Below, one piece after another: positions 1 through 6,962 of a DNA stretch of 64,000 nt. The stretch lies in assembly GCF_028657195.3 (NCBI RefSeq), contig NZ_JANCPR020000006.1:1-64000 (forward strand), given 5' to 3'. Numbering within the stretch: position 1 is the first letter of the stretch; each line of letters opens with the position of its first letter. Below the pieces are notes generated by a model that saw nothing but the letters and a program-made list of their open reading frames with translations, made no database searches and was not told the DNA's origin. The stretch is from Streptomyces iconiensis. GTDB taxonomy: Bacteria; Actinomycetota; Actinomycetes; Streptomycetales; Streptomycetaceae. Made by a program: the position numbers and the translations under genes.

Positions 1-670
1 CTCGCCGACGAAAACGACACCTTGCCCACGACCGCCCCGCCGGAACACCCACCGGCGGGGCGTCGCCGTCACACCACATCGGCACCCTGAACGCCGCCCT
101 CATCGGCATTTTGAGCGTCGGGCAACAGTCGGGTCGGGGGGACCGTGACGGGTCCGTACCGTCACGCTGTGACGATCCCTCATGACCTGCGAAAAGGTCC
201 GGGAACTCGATTCGATTCGGCGAGGATTCGAGATTTTCCGCCGACGGATCGTCGTCGATTCGCGGACGATTCGCCGACGAATCCGAAGGATTGCGCTCCT
301 GGCCGCGCCGCTTTCCGGCGGCCTTCTCGCGGGCCTGCTGCTGCCGGTCGGCGGCGGCGGCACGCTTCGATTCCACCTTGTCACGGGTCGGGTTGTAGAT
401 CAGGAAGTCGTGAATCTGGAAGTCACCCGGGGTGGGCTGCGGGCAACGTGCGCACGGGTGGCCGTGCTCGTGCCACAGGCCGGCTGCGACCAGCTTTCGG
501 CACTGCGGGGCGGTGCCGTAGAGCTGGGCCACGATGCCCGGTACGGCTCCTTCGGTGAGGTGCTGGGCGGCGTAGGCGCCAGCGCGCATCCACAACCCGA
601 GCGCGGCGTTACCGGCCTTCAACAGCTTGGGGTGTGCGTGCGCGGTGTCGTCAACCTTGAACCAAGGCAA
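1..670 (-). CDS. Phage replication initiator-like protein (partial, runs off the left edge)
   Basis: The reading frame starts at TTG 670, with GGAG just upstream, and stays open to the window edge, giving at least 223 residues. The N-terminus reads LPWFKVDDTAHAHPKLLKAG, followed by GLWMRAGAYAAQHLTEG. This resembles the N-terminal winged-helix region of actinophage replication-initiation proteins as I remember them. Around residues 80-90 is a CARCPQP motif that could bind zinc. A charged Ala/Lys/Gln/Arg helix follows at about residues 115-140, and the tail is low in recognisable content. It is the last visible gene of the early operon. The DNA encoding residues about 129-154 contains a cluster of GATTCG repeats, as in phages whose origin lies inside the initiator gene. 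The family call is from pattern memory; the far C-terminus could be non-native sequence. Confidence 0.6.
   Translation of the reverse strand, partial: MPWFKVDDTAHAHPKLLKAGNAALGLWMRAGAYAAQHLTEGAVPGIVAQLYGTAPQCRKLVAAGLWHEHGHPCARCPQPTPGDFQIHDFLIYNPTRDKVESKRAAAADRQQQAREKAAGKRRGQERNPSDSSANRPRIDDDPSAENLESSPNRIEFPDLFAGHEGSSQRDGTDPSRSPRPDCCPTLKMPMRAAFRVPMWCDGDAPPVGVPAGRSWARCRFRRR
209..284. repeat. GATTCG iteron-like cluster, candidate prophage replication origin
   Basis: GATTCG occurs at 209, 214 (overlapping the first), 225, 257 and 268, and its complement CGAATC at 278. That is six copies in 76 bp, with a slightly A/T-richer stretch around 231-237. The cluster lies inside the replication initiator gene, as lambda-type origins do. 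The repeat is visible; its role as an origin is inferred. Confidence 0.45.
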
Positions 671-744
671 GGCGGTTGCTCCTGTCAGGGGGTGGGGCTG
701 CCCGGGGCGAGGGGCGCGGCGGCTCTCCCTCGCCCCGGGGCCGG

Positions 745-1275
745 TCACGGGGCGGTGCGGTACGGGCGGGTGCGCGACGGCTGGTGCTCCTCGCACCGCG
801 GGCCGCATGGGTAGGGGCGAGCGTCGGGGCGTCCGCACGTGGGGTTGCCGTGCCCGCACCCGTCGGCGGCTGGGTTGTTGCAGGCATTGCAGTACCGCTT
901 GCCGTCCGCGCGGTGGCGACCGTGTACGGCCTGGTCGTGGTCGCACGACGGCGGCCGGTGAGCCATGCCGACGACGGCGGCGAGGGCGGCGCGGTCGCGC
1001 TGCCGGGTGGCCTGGTCGTCGGCATGGGCGGGCTCACAGCAGCGCGGGTAGTCGCACGTCGGGCGGACGCTGCCGATCGGCTCGCGGCCGGTGCGCAGGA
1101 TGAACGCGGCCTGGTAGGCGGTGAAGTCACGGCCCTGGTGCCGGAAGCGTCCCGCGCCCGAGGCCGTGCGGCTTCCGCCGGTCCATTCGCGGTGCCCGCC
1201 CTCGACGGCCGCTGTTCGGGCGCCGAATGCCCGCGCGAGGCCGTCGGGGGCGAGGGTTGCGGCCGGGGCGGTCAC
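745..1275 (-). CDS. HNH-like / zinc-binding phage protein
   Basis: A 176-residue protein starting at GTG 1275, overlapping the methyltransferase stop by 4 bp (GTGA), which implies translational coupling. Residues about 28-75 (EWTGG, FRHQGRDFTAYQAAF, then PTCDYPRCCEPAHADD) match the pattern of small phage HNH-type proteins: an aromatic G/R/Y core followed by a Cys-x3-Cys and a histidine. The C-terminal half adds more Cys/His pairs (CNACNNPAADGCGHG and CGPRC), so two zinc sites are plausible. It may be a nuclease or only a DNA-binding protein, since I cannot see a complete HNH triad. Confidence 0.55.
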   Translation of the reverse strand: MTAPAATLAPDGLARAFGARTAAVEGGHREWTGGSRTASGAGRFRHQGRDFTAYQAAFILRTGREPIGSVRPTCDYPRCCEPAHADDQATRQRDRAALAAVVGMAHRPPSCDHDQAVHGRHRADGKRYCNACNNPAADGCGHGNPTCGRPDARPYPCGPRCEEHQPSRTRPYRTAP

Positions 1276-2429
1276 TCGACCGGTCCGAACCGTGTGGCGA
1301 TGCCTGCCCGGTGGAGCAGGTACCGCACGGCGTACGCGGCCTGCGGTGGGACGACACCGTTCCCCAGCGCTTTGAGCTGGGCGGGGCGGGACAGACCCGG
1401 CACGGCCGTGACGTGGCCGGTGGGGAGTCCCATCATCCATTCGACGAACGCCGGGGTCAGGCGGCCCCGATCGTCAGTTGGCCGGGGCGCTGTTCGTCCG
1501 GTGACGGTCTCCCAGCGGGTGACGGCCGGGCCGTACTGTCCCCACTCGACGGCTTCACCGGGAACGCGTTGAGTACCACTTCGGGAAGGTTCGCCTTCCC
1601 CTCCCGTACGCGCCGTTCGTTCGCCGCCGTCCGGGACACGGCGCCCTTCGCTCCGTCCAACGCCCGCGGTGTCGGTAGCAGGTTCGCGACTCGGGCCCGC
1701 AAGGTGTCGTTGCGGTTCCCGTCCGGGGCCCCCGGCCCGGTTGCCTCGCTTACCGTTGGCGTCGGCAGCAGGCCAGGCGAGGAGAAAAACGCGCTTTCGC
1801 TGGTGGGGGGCGAGTACGGCGGAAGCCGGTATGAGACCCCATTCCGCATCGAACCCGAGGTCGGCCAAGTCGCCGAGTACGGCGCCGAGAGCTCGAAGAG
1901 TCCCGGGGGTGTCACCTTCATCCAAAGGCGTGCCGTCGGGTCCCAAACCGCGAGCGGCAGGGGCTGAGAGGAGACCTGGGACATTTTCGATCACGGCCAA
2001 TCGGGGGCGGAGTACGGATAGGGCGCGGGCGACGTGGGCCCACAGGCCGGACCGGGTGCCCTCGGCGAGGCCCGCGCGCAGGCCGGCGAGGCTCACGTCC
2101 TGGCAGGGGAAACCGGCGGTGAGGACGTCGACCGGCTCGACCGTCGACCAGTCGACGGCTGTCACGTCGCCGTGGTTGGGCACGTCGGGCCAGTGGTGCG
2201 CGAGGATGCGCGCCGCGTACTGGTGCTTGTCGTCGGGGTCGTACTGGCAGTGCCACGCCACCGAGGCGCCGAGCACGTCGCAGACGGCCATGTCGAGGCC
2301 GCCGTAACCGGAGCACAGGGAACCGATACGCGGGCGGTCATCGACGGCGAGCTGTCCGGGCACGGTCGGCGGGGGTGGGGCGTCGAGCAGGCGGCGGGTG
2401 CGGTCGAGGCCGCTGAGGGCGGCGCTCAT
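1272..2429 (-). CDS. C5 cytosine-specific DNA methyltransferase
   Basis: A 385-residue protein. Motif I is SLCSGYGGLDMAV (residues about 37-49). The catalytic motif IV is GFPCQDVSLAG, with the PCQ cysteine nucleophile near residue 108. Motif VI is VIENVPGLL, and motifs IX-X are LKALGNGVVPPQAA near residue 355. These define a Dcm-type enzyme that methylates cytosine C5 using S-adenosylmethionine. The region between motifs VIII and IX (residues about 210-300) is polar and low in structure, as in many actinophage homologues, and also encodes a second long frame (see 1457-1984). The start overlaps the preceding gene by ATGA. No restriction partner is visible, so a protective or regulatory phage methylase is likely. 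Confidence 0.93.
   Translation of the reverse strand: MSAALSGLDRTRRLLDAPPPPTVPGQLAVDDRPRIGSLCSGYGGLDMAVCDVLGASVAWHCQYDPDDKHQYAARILAHHWPDVPNHGDVTAVDWSTVEPVDVLTAGFPCQDVSLAGLRAGLAEGTRSGLWAHVARALSVLRPRLAVIENVPGLLSAPAARGLGPDGTPLDEGDTPGTLRALGAVLGDLADLGFDAEWGLIPASAVLAPHQRKRVFLLAWPAADANGKRGNRAGGPGREPQRHLAGPSREPATDTAGVGRSEGRRVPDGGERTARTGGEGEPSRSGTQRVPGEAVEWGQYGPAVTRWETVTGRTAPRPTDDRGRLTPAFVEWMMGLPTGHVTAVPGLSRPAQLKALGNGVVPPQAAYAVRYLLHRAGIATRFGPVE
1457..1984 (-). CDS. Nested overlapping reading frame inside the methyltransferase gene
   Basis: A 175-codon open frame from ATG 1984 lies wholly within the methyltransferase gene, on the same strand in another frame. Its product contains TWPTSGSMRNGVSYRLPP and two LLPTP signatures (LLPTPTVSEATG and LLPTPRALDGAKG). 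I recall these signatures from annotated phage methyltransferase-associated proteins. The host frame over the same bases also gives family-typical motifs (PAADANG, TDTAGVGRSEG). Both frames therefore look constrained. No strong ribosome site precedes the ATG. It may be a real overlapping gene or a fossil of an alternative reading of a repetitive target-recognition region. Confidence 0.35.
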   Translation of the reverse strand: MSQVSSQPLPLAVWDPTARLWMKVTPPGLFELSAPYSATWPTSGSMRNGVSYRLPPYSPPTSESAFFSSPGLLPTPTVSEATGPGAPDGNRNDTLRARVANLLPTPRALDGAKGAVSRTAANERRVREGKANLPEVVLNAFPVKPSSGDSTARPSPAGRPSPDEQRPGQLTIGAA

Positions 2430-2785
2430 CCGAGGGCCTGCGCGCGGTAGGCGGCGGTCCGCACGGCCTCGATGTGTTCCAGCTCGGGAGCGATGGTGAC
2501 CCCCGCGTGTTCCAGCTCGTACATCAGGTCGGACATGGACCAGTCGTCACCCTCGTTCACGTCTTGGACGACGCGGGCGACTACGGCGCGGGTGGTGGCG
2601 AGGTCGGTCTCGACGGCGAGGAGACGCCGCAGGAGCGCCGCGACATCGTGGCGGGTGAGGGACATCTCGCTGCCGCGGCGGGCGAGTTGGTCGGCGGTGG
2701 CGAGTACCAGCTCGGGCGCGGCGGGGTGGACGCCGACGAGACAGGCGGCGAGTGCGGCGAGTTGATCGGGCGGTGTGCGGGTCAC
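2426..2785 (-). CDS. Small phage protein of unknown function
   Basis: A 119-residue protein starting at GTG 2785 and overlapping its neighbours by 4 bp on both sides (GTGA and ATGA), inside the early operon. The sequence is acidic and helical: a leucine/alanine-rich first half (DQLAALAACLVGVHPAAP) and a second half ending in MYELEHAGVTIAPELEHIEA. No catalytic motif, zinc site or membrane segment is visible. Its position between the ERF/Gam-like pair and the methyltransferase suggests an accessory role in replication or recombination. Confidence 0.6.
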   Translation of the reverse strand: MTRTPPDQLAALAACLVGVHPAAPELVLATADQLARRGSEMSLTRHDVAALLRRLLAVETDLATTRAVVARVVQDVNEGDDWSMSDLMYELEHAGVTIAPELEHIEAVRTAAYRAQALG

Positions 2786-3489
2786 TGGTCGCCCTCCCCG
2801 CTGGTGATGGCGGCGAGCTGGTGTGCGAGGGCGCCCGTGTGCCATGCGGCGGCGGTCGCGTCCTTCCCGCCCTTGCGCCACGTGATTCCATGCGTGCGGC
2901 TCCGGGTGGGCTTGACCATGACGCCCGGTACCTCGTGCACTTCGCCGGTCTCCGGGTCGGCCCACTGGGCGGGGCGCGCTCCTGTCTTGCCGGGGGAGAG
3001 TTCGAGCGTGGCCATGGTCGCCAGTAGCTCGGCCGCCTTCCACGGTTTGACCGCACGTGCGACCTGCACCTCGGTCCATTTCTCGTCGGGGAACGTCGCG
3101 CGCACCCATTGGGCGAACGCCGCCTCATCGACGACGACGGGCCCGGTCTCGCCTTTGCGGAGCCCGATCGTGGCGACGGCCTCACCACTGGGGAGTTCAG
3201 CGGTGATTCGCTCGACCCCGTCCCGCTCGGCTGCGGCGTCGAGGGCGGCTTGTGTCCGCTTGCGCACGTCCTTCTGTGCGGCCGTGACGCGCTCGGCGAG
3301 CAGCTTCAAGATGGCTGCCTGCTGGGCGAGGTCGCGCAACGAGTCGCCTTGGGCTTCGGTGGGCGCCGACTTGTGCGGGGGTTCCTCGCCTGCTTCGACA
3401 GCGAGGCGGTTGACGCCGAGCCGTTCTGTGATGGTGTCGATGTGGTGCTGTTCGATCTTCTCGGCGAGTGTCTGCTCGGTGGCGGTCAC
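2782..3489 (-). CDS. Phage protein next to the ERF annealase, possibly a nuclease-modulating partner
   Basis: A 235-residue soluble protein from GTG 3489. It begins with a helical, charged region (residues about 1-95: TLAEKIEQHHIDTITERL, LRDLAQQAAILKLLAERVTA), typical of a coiled-coil dimer. A compact second half carries AFAQWVRATFPDEKWTEVQV and a basic tail. A long N-terminal coil in a gene directly downstream of an ERF annealase recalls Gam-type host-nuclease inhibitors, but I cannot show sequence identity to that family. It overlaps the ERF gene by 4 bp, so the two are probably made together. Confidence 0.6.
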   Translation of the reverse strand: MTATEQTLAEKIEQHHIDTITERLGVNRLAVEAGEEPPHKSAPTEAQGDSLRDLAQQAAILKLLAERVTAAQKDVRKRTQAALDAAAERDGVERITAELPSGEAVATIGLRKGETGPVVVDEAAFAQWVRATFPDEKWTEVQVARAVKPWKAAELLATMATLELSPGKTGARPAQWADPETGEVHEVPGVMVKPTRSRTHGITWRKGGKDATAAAWHTGALAHQLAAITSGEGDQ

Positions 3490-4508
3490 GCGGCGCCCCC
3501 CTCAGCAGCGTCGAGCAGGTCGTCGCGCATCTCGCGGAGCTGAGCGACAGGGGCGCCGACGGGCTGGCACTGGAACCGGGCGACGAACGCCTCGTCGGCT
3601 TCGGCCGGGCCGGACAGTCCTGCGGTCTTGGCGGCGTCGTACATCTCGCCGAGCGCGGCGGCGTGCTCCTGCCGATCCGCCTCGGCGTGCGCGGCACGCT
3701 CCACGTCTGGGTGCCCGGAGGCTGCTGCGGCGGCGAGGTCGTCGTCGCTGATCTGCGGGCGCGGCTTGGCGCCCGGCTTGCCACTGCCGATCTCGACCAG
3801 TGTGGCGAGGTAGTCGGCCGGGGCACCCTCGTTCTTCGCCGCCGCGTGCAGCTTGCGCACGGTCGCCACATCGGCGGCGGCCTGGGCTTCCGCGACGAAG
3901 TCACGCGACGGTCGTGGCTGCTCCCACGGTCCCGGCTCGGCGCGCTGACTGCGGCGCGGCTGGTTCTGTTGCTGTGGCGGGGCCTGCTCGTCCGGCAAGG
4001 CCGGGGTGTCGCGGTCGCCGTCGTCGATGCTGCGGGCGTCCACGGGGATCATGAGGACCTGCAACAGCAGGTACTTCATGGCGGCGCTCATGGCCTTGTT
4101 GGTGGCCTTGTCGGCGTGGTCGGACGCCTCGCCCGGGACGGTGGCGAGCAGGGCGTCGCCCGCCGGGCCGTACAGGTAGTACCGCATCGTGAGGCGAACT
4201 GTGGTCATCTTCCCGCCCTCGCCCCGCCTTTCGGCGGTCTGCTCGGCGACTTCGGGCAGGATGAACAACCCGTGTTCGCGCATCGGTCCGGCAACGGCCG
4301 ACATGAGGTCGTCGATCCCGCGGAACATGAACCGTTGCTGTTCGTTGCGCTTTTCCTTCGCGACGGGGGTCGTTCCGCGCATGACGGCGTTGATCACGGC
4401 GAACACGCGGGGCGCGTCCGCTGGGCCCCCGCCCGGGGCGGGGAGGTACTGGACGTGTGCCGGTCCGGCGGGGGTCTGCACGGCGTAGGCGGCCGGTGCG
4501 GTCGTCAT
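3486..4508 (-). CDS. erf: ERF-family single-strand DNA annealing protein
   Basis: A 340-residue protein. The core (residues about 28-170) has the ERF pattern: RVFAVINAVMRG, RFMFRGIDDLMSAVAGPMREHG, then TTVRLTMRYYLYGPAGD and the signature ATNKAMSAAMKYLLLQVLMIP. ERF proteins anneal complementary single strands and drive phage recombination, acting as RecT/Red-beta equivalents. The C-terminal half is Pro/Gln-rich and disordered, then ends in helices. I chose ATG 4508 over longer options because it overlaps the upstream stop by 4 bp and leads straight into conserved sequence. Confidence 0.9.
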   Translation of the reverse strand: MTTAPAAYAVQTPAGPAHVQYLPAPGGGPADAPRVFAVINAVMRGTTPVAKEKRNEQQRFMFRGIDDLMSAVAGPMREHGLFILPEVAEQTAERRGEGGKMTTVRLTMRYYLYGPAGDALLATVPGEASDHADKATNKAMSAAMKYLLLQVLMIPVDARSIDDGDRDTPALPDEQAPPQQQNQPRRSQRAEPGPWEQPRPSRDFVAEAQAAADVATVRKLHAAAKNEGAPADYLATLVEIGSGKPGAKPRPQISDDDLAAAAASGHPDVERAAHAEADRQEHAAALGEMYDAAKTAGLSGPAEADEAFVARFQCQPVGAPVAQLREMRDDLLDAAEGGAA

Positions 4509-4885
4509 GCGGTCTTCCTGTTCCTGGGGGCGCTGGTGCCGAGGACGGCGTGCGCGGCGCGGGCGGTGAGGGCGTCGGCGAGGGCAACGGCCTCGGGCGG
4601 GGTAAGGACCTGGTCGAGGACGGCGGACGGCGGCAGCTCGCCGTACAGGGCGTCGCGGGTGGCGTCGGTCTCGGCGGCGCGCATGGCGCGGCCGTAGTCG
4701 GTGGCGGACGGGTCGCACTCGGCGTCGTCGTACGCCTCGACGGCGCCGGCGTGCGCGGTGAGCAGCGCGGCGACGGTCTGGGGGTCGCGGGCGTAGGCGG
4801 CGGCGACCTCGTCGAGCAGCACGTCGGGCCGGTCATCTGCGAGGCGCACGGCGTAGCCGTCGGCGGTGAGCTGAGGGCGGATCAT
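4505..4885 (-). CDS. Small acidic phage protein of unknown function
   Basis: A 126-residue acidic, alanine-rich helical protein from ATG 4885, overlapping both neighbours by 4 bp. Features include DDRPDVLLDEVAAAYARDPQ and a conserved-looking PPEAVALADALTARAAHAVLG near the C-terminus. No known motif is visible. It is placed directly upstream of ERF in the early operon and is therefore probably expressed early in lytic growth. Confidence 0.55.
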   Translation of the reverse strand: MIRPQLTADGYAVRLADDRPDVLLDEVAAAYARDPQTVAALLTAHAGAVEAYDDAECDPSATDYGRAMRAAETDATRDALYGELPPSAVLDQVLTPPEAVALADALTARAAHAVLGTSAPRNRKTA

Positions 4886-5247
4886 CCGTGCAGCTCCTCG
4901 GGCATCGTCGGCTCGTCGATGCTGAGCACGCCCGTGGTGGCGTCGTACCCGTGCGGGCGGGACCAGTCGGCGCCAGGGAACATCCGGCGCAGCAGGCCAT
5001 GGGCGGCGCGGTGCGCGGCGCGGTCGGCTGTGATCGCGTGGCCGAGGCCGTCGTCGAGGCCGACCCACGTCGAGAGGCGGTCATCGGCCCGTACGGGGAC
5101 GGTGCGCACGCGGGCGGTGCCCGGGGCGATCTGCGTGAGCTGTCGCGCGATCACGTCGCGGCGGATGAGGTGCCGGCGGGCGCTGCGGGCCCCGGTGACG
5201 GCCAGGGTGGCGCGGGGCGCGCGGGTATTCTGGTTGGTCACGGCCAT
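4882..5247 (-). CDS. Small basic phage protein of unknown function
   Basis: A 121-residue protein from ATG 5247. The N-terminal third is strongly basic (ARSARRHLIRRDVIARQL). The middle has DDRLSTWVGLDDGLGHAITADRAAH. The end is acidic (VLSIDEPTMPEELHG). No family is recognised. The basic N-terminus could contact nucleic acid. It overlaps the next gene by 4 bp. Upstream is a 105-bp gap with a strong hairpin. Confidence 0.5.
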   Translation of the reverse strand: MAVTNQNTRAPRATLAVTGARSARRHLIRRDVIARQLTQIAPGTARVRTVPVRADDRLSTWVGLDDGLGHAITADRAAHRAAHGLLRRMFPGADWSRPHGYDATTGVLSIDEPTMPEELHG

Positions 5248-5271
5248 GCCTTTCGCTGGGGTGGTCGTGTG

Positions 5272-5300
5272 GGCCGCCCCGGGTCGCATCCGGGGCGGCC
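5272..5300. terminator. Perfect 11-bp hairpin within the early operon
   Basis: GGCCGCCCCGG (5272-5282) pairs with CCGGGGCGGCC (5290-5300) around a 7-base loop. Plus-strand bases after it read GTTTTC. It could therefore stop antisense transcription or attenuate or stabilise the minus-strand operon. The loop segment GGGTCGCATCCGGG recurs at 5331-5344 without the long stem. Confidence 0.45.
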
Positions 5301-5352
5301 GTTTTCTGTTGTGGGTGGTGCGGCTGGTCCGGGTCGCATCCGGGCCAGACGG

Positions 5353-5541
5353 TCAAGCGGCGGCGCGGTCCAGTGCCGGGGCCTGCTGGGCGCGCTGCTG
5401 GCGCTCCAGACGGCGAAGAATCGTTTCTGCGGCGGGGTCGAGGCGCCCGGCAGCGCGGTCGGCGTCGCGGCGGGCCCGTGCGGCGTCCAGGACGCGCCGA
5501 GCAGCGGCGAACGCTGCCTCGCGGGGGACGACTTGGGTCAT
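5353..5541 (-). CDS. Short phage protein of unknown function
   Basis: A 62-residue, alanine/arginine-rich, helical protein from ATG 5541, which overlaps the Cro-like gene stop by 4 bp. Its second half (LDPAAETILRRLERQQRAQ) looks like a single amphipathic helix. No motif is recognised. Its second position in the early operon argues that it is a genuine gene. Confidence 0.5.
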   Translation of the reverse strand: MTQVVPREAAFAAARRVLDAARARRDADRAAGRLDPAAETILRRLERQQRAQQAPALDRAAA

Positions 5542-5741
5542 GGCGCGGCCTTCACAAGCTGCCTGGCTGAAACCCCGTAGTGGCGCTCAACCAGCGCGGC
5601 GAGGGCGGCACTTGGGGCGGTATGCCCGTTCCACAAGCGCCATGCTGTATTACGTGCAACCTTCAACCGTCTTGCAAGGTCCGAAGGTGTGCGGTCGCCC
5701 ATGTCCTGAGCAGCGGCGATCAGCGATGTGCGGTCGTACAC
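5538..5741 (-). CDS. Cro-like helix-turn-helix regulator
   Basis: A 67-residue protein from GTG 5741. Nearly the whole chain is one HTH domain: TPSDLARRLKVARNTAWRLW, then APSAALAALVERHYGVSARQLV. The LARRLKVARNTAWRLWNG core matches the Xre/Cro helix-turn-helix pattern. It is first in the leftward early operon and divergent from a larger repressor gene. Shared operator-like repeats lie between them, a typical lysis/lysogeny switch. Longer upstream starts are possible but would run into the operator. Confidence 0.7.
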   Translation of the reverse strand: MYDRTSLIAAAQDMGDRTPSDLARRLKVARNTAWRLWNGHTAPSAALAALVERHYGVSARQLVKAAP

Positions 5742-5770
5742 GGGGTGACTCCGTTTCGATCCGTTCGAGA

Positions 5771-5798
5771 GTGGACAACTACCGTCCACGGGTGGAAC
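5771..5798. promoter_or_regulatory. Operator-like repeats upstream of the Cro-like gene
   Basis: GTGGAC (5771-5776) and GTCCAC (5784-5789) form an inverted repeat with a 7-base spacer, followed two bases later by GTGGAAC (5792-5798). The same half-sites recur upstream of the divergent repressor. They are the likely binding sites of the repressor, the Cro-like protein, or both. Confidence 0.6.
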
Positions 5799-5952
5799 GT
5801 TACGCCTGTGACTCATGTGCCGCAAGAGAGATTCGATCTTCACGAACGTTGACACCATGCACACATATGTGTACAAATAGTAATGATTATCGCTCACCAG
5901 TTCGCATCACGTGAAGACAAAGGGAGCATATAGTCATGATCCCGCCATCATC

Positions 5953-5995
5953 GTGGACGCCGCTGCATCGACCGTCCACGCGCGATATGTTCCAC
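5953..5995. promoter_or_regulatory. Operator-like repeats at the repressor start
   Basis: GTGGAC (5953-5958), GTCCAC (5974-5979) and GTTCCAC (5989-5995) lie immediately before the repressor ATG at 5998, covering its 5' leader. Sharing of half-sites with 5771-5798 suggests autoregulation of the repressor. Confidence 0.55.
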
Positions 5996-5997
5996 CC

Positions 5998-6438
5998 ATG
6001 GAACGAACAAAGCGCGAGGACGACACCCCTGCCCGCTTCGCAGCCTGGCTCCGGGCTCAACTCGAACAACGCGGTTATGACCTACGACCTAGGGGCGGCG
6101 GACAGACAAAGTTCGCCGAAGAATCAGGGGTCGGCCGGGCCACGGTCAGCCGCATTCTTGCCGGTCACGGAGCCACCGATACCCGCGTACTCGCCACCCT
6201 CGCGAACGCTCTGCATCTCCCGCTAGGAGAGGTGTTGGTGCAGGCCGGAATCCTCGACGAGGCGGAACTCAGCGCCGTACGAGATCCCACGCCGGGCACC
6301 CGCCGCATTACGCCCGAGCAGGCCGCCGACGAACTCGGCATCGAGGACGACCAGTCGCGCCGCCTGTTCGTCTCCATGACCCACACCCTGCGACGCACGC
6401 CACCCCCCGGCGACGGCGCCGAACGCGCCGACGAGTAA
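5998..6438 (+). CDS. Prophage repressor with Xre-type helix-turn-helix
   Basis: A 146-residue protein from ATG 5998. The HTH spans residues about 25-70: QTKFAEESGVGRATVSRILA, then TDTRVLATLANALHLPLGEVL. The C-terminal half (RRITPEQAADELGIEDDQSR and LFVSMTHTLRR) probably mediates dimerisation. I see no Ser/Lys autoprotease signature of LexA-type repressors. It is transcribed away from the early operon and sits on its own operator-like repeats, so it is the likely immunity repressor. Longer starts from 5911 are open, but ATG 5998 leads directly into the conserved domain. Confidence 0.75.
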   Translation: MERTKREDDTPARFAAWLRAQLEQRGYDLRPRGGGQTKFAEESGVGRATVSRILAGHGATDTRVLATLANALHLPLGEVLVQAGILDEAELSAVRDPTPGTRRITPEQAADELGIEDDQSRRLFVSMTHTLRRTPPPGDGAERADE

Positions 6439-6463
6439 CCCCCTTGTACGGAGGAATACCCCG

Positions 6464-6799
6464 ATGCGACGACACCTAAGAACGTGCGCGTACGTACTCC
6501 TGATGGTCGGCATAACTACCGGCCTTGCCGGGCTACTGACACACGACGGCGACCTGACCACCGCCGGGAGCATCATCGCGTTCGCTGGAGTGCCCGGCAG
6601 CATCATCACCTCTATCGACCGCGCGCACCGCATCTCCGACGACCAACTCGCTGCATCGCACCGCGACGGCTACCAACTCGCCCTGCGCCACGTCGCCGCG
6701 GGACTCCTGGACCCCCGCGACCAGGACACCCCGCCGGCCGACGGCCTCAGCCCCGCGCGCGTTGCCAACAACCTCGCCCCGAACCGCGCCGCCCCGTAG
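6464..6799 (+). CDS. Small two-segment membrane protein
   Basis: A 111-residue protein from ATG 6464, with GAGGAA ten bases upstream, 25 bp after the repressor and probably co-transcribed with it. Two hydrophobic segments (TCAYVLLMVGITTGLAGLL, and a second ending GSIITSI at about residue 50) precede a soluble helical tail. Lysogen-expressed membrane proteins next to repressors often act in superinfection exclusion, but nothing in the sequence proves that. Confidence 0.55.
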   Translation: MRRHLRTCAYVLLMVGITTGLAGLLTHDGDLTTAGSIIAFAGVPGSIITSIDRAHRISDDQLAASHRDGYQLALRHVAAGLLDPRDQDTPPADGLSPARVANNLAPNRAAP

Positions 6800-6806
6800 C
6801 TGCACC

Positions 6807-6838
6807 CGGCACGGCCACCCTCACCGGCGGCCGTGCCG
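6807..6838 (+). terminator. Hairpin after the repressor/membrane-protein unit
   Basis: CGGCACGGCC (6807-6816) pairs perfectly with GGCCGTGCCG (6829-6838), eight bases after the membrane-protein stop. There is no T-run, as is common in Streptomyces. Confidence 0.5.
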
Positions 6839-6847
6839 CGCCCTCAT

Positions 6848-6918
6848 CACGCGGCCCGTGGCCTGCTCGACACCCCGCCGTACGAGGCGAACACGCCGAG
6901 CGGACCACGGGCCGCGTG
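6848..6918. repeat. 14-bp inverted repeat upstream of the integrase
   Basis: CACGCGGCCCGTGG (6848-6861) and CCACGGGCCGCGTG (6905-6918) are exact inverted copies 43 bp apart. They lie between the membrane-protein gene and the integrase. They could be a regulatory or terminator structure controlling integrase expression. Serine integrases need no arm sites, so an attachment role is unlikely. Confidence 0.5.
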
Positions 6919-6962
6919 AACGCCACGCCACCCGCACCCATCAGAGAGGAGCAGCAGGCATT

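Noticed and set aside
182..814. Rightward 210-codon frame at the left edge
   Set aside because: It is antisense to the replication-initiator frame, which has the recognisable phage N-terminus; composition of the rightward product is not protein-like.
1272..2429. Restriction-modification system
   Set aside because: Only the methyltransferase is present; the HNH-like neighbour is a small phage-type protein without evidence of being a restriction enzyme.
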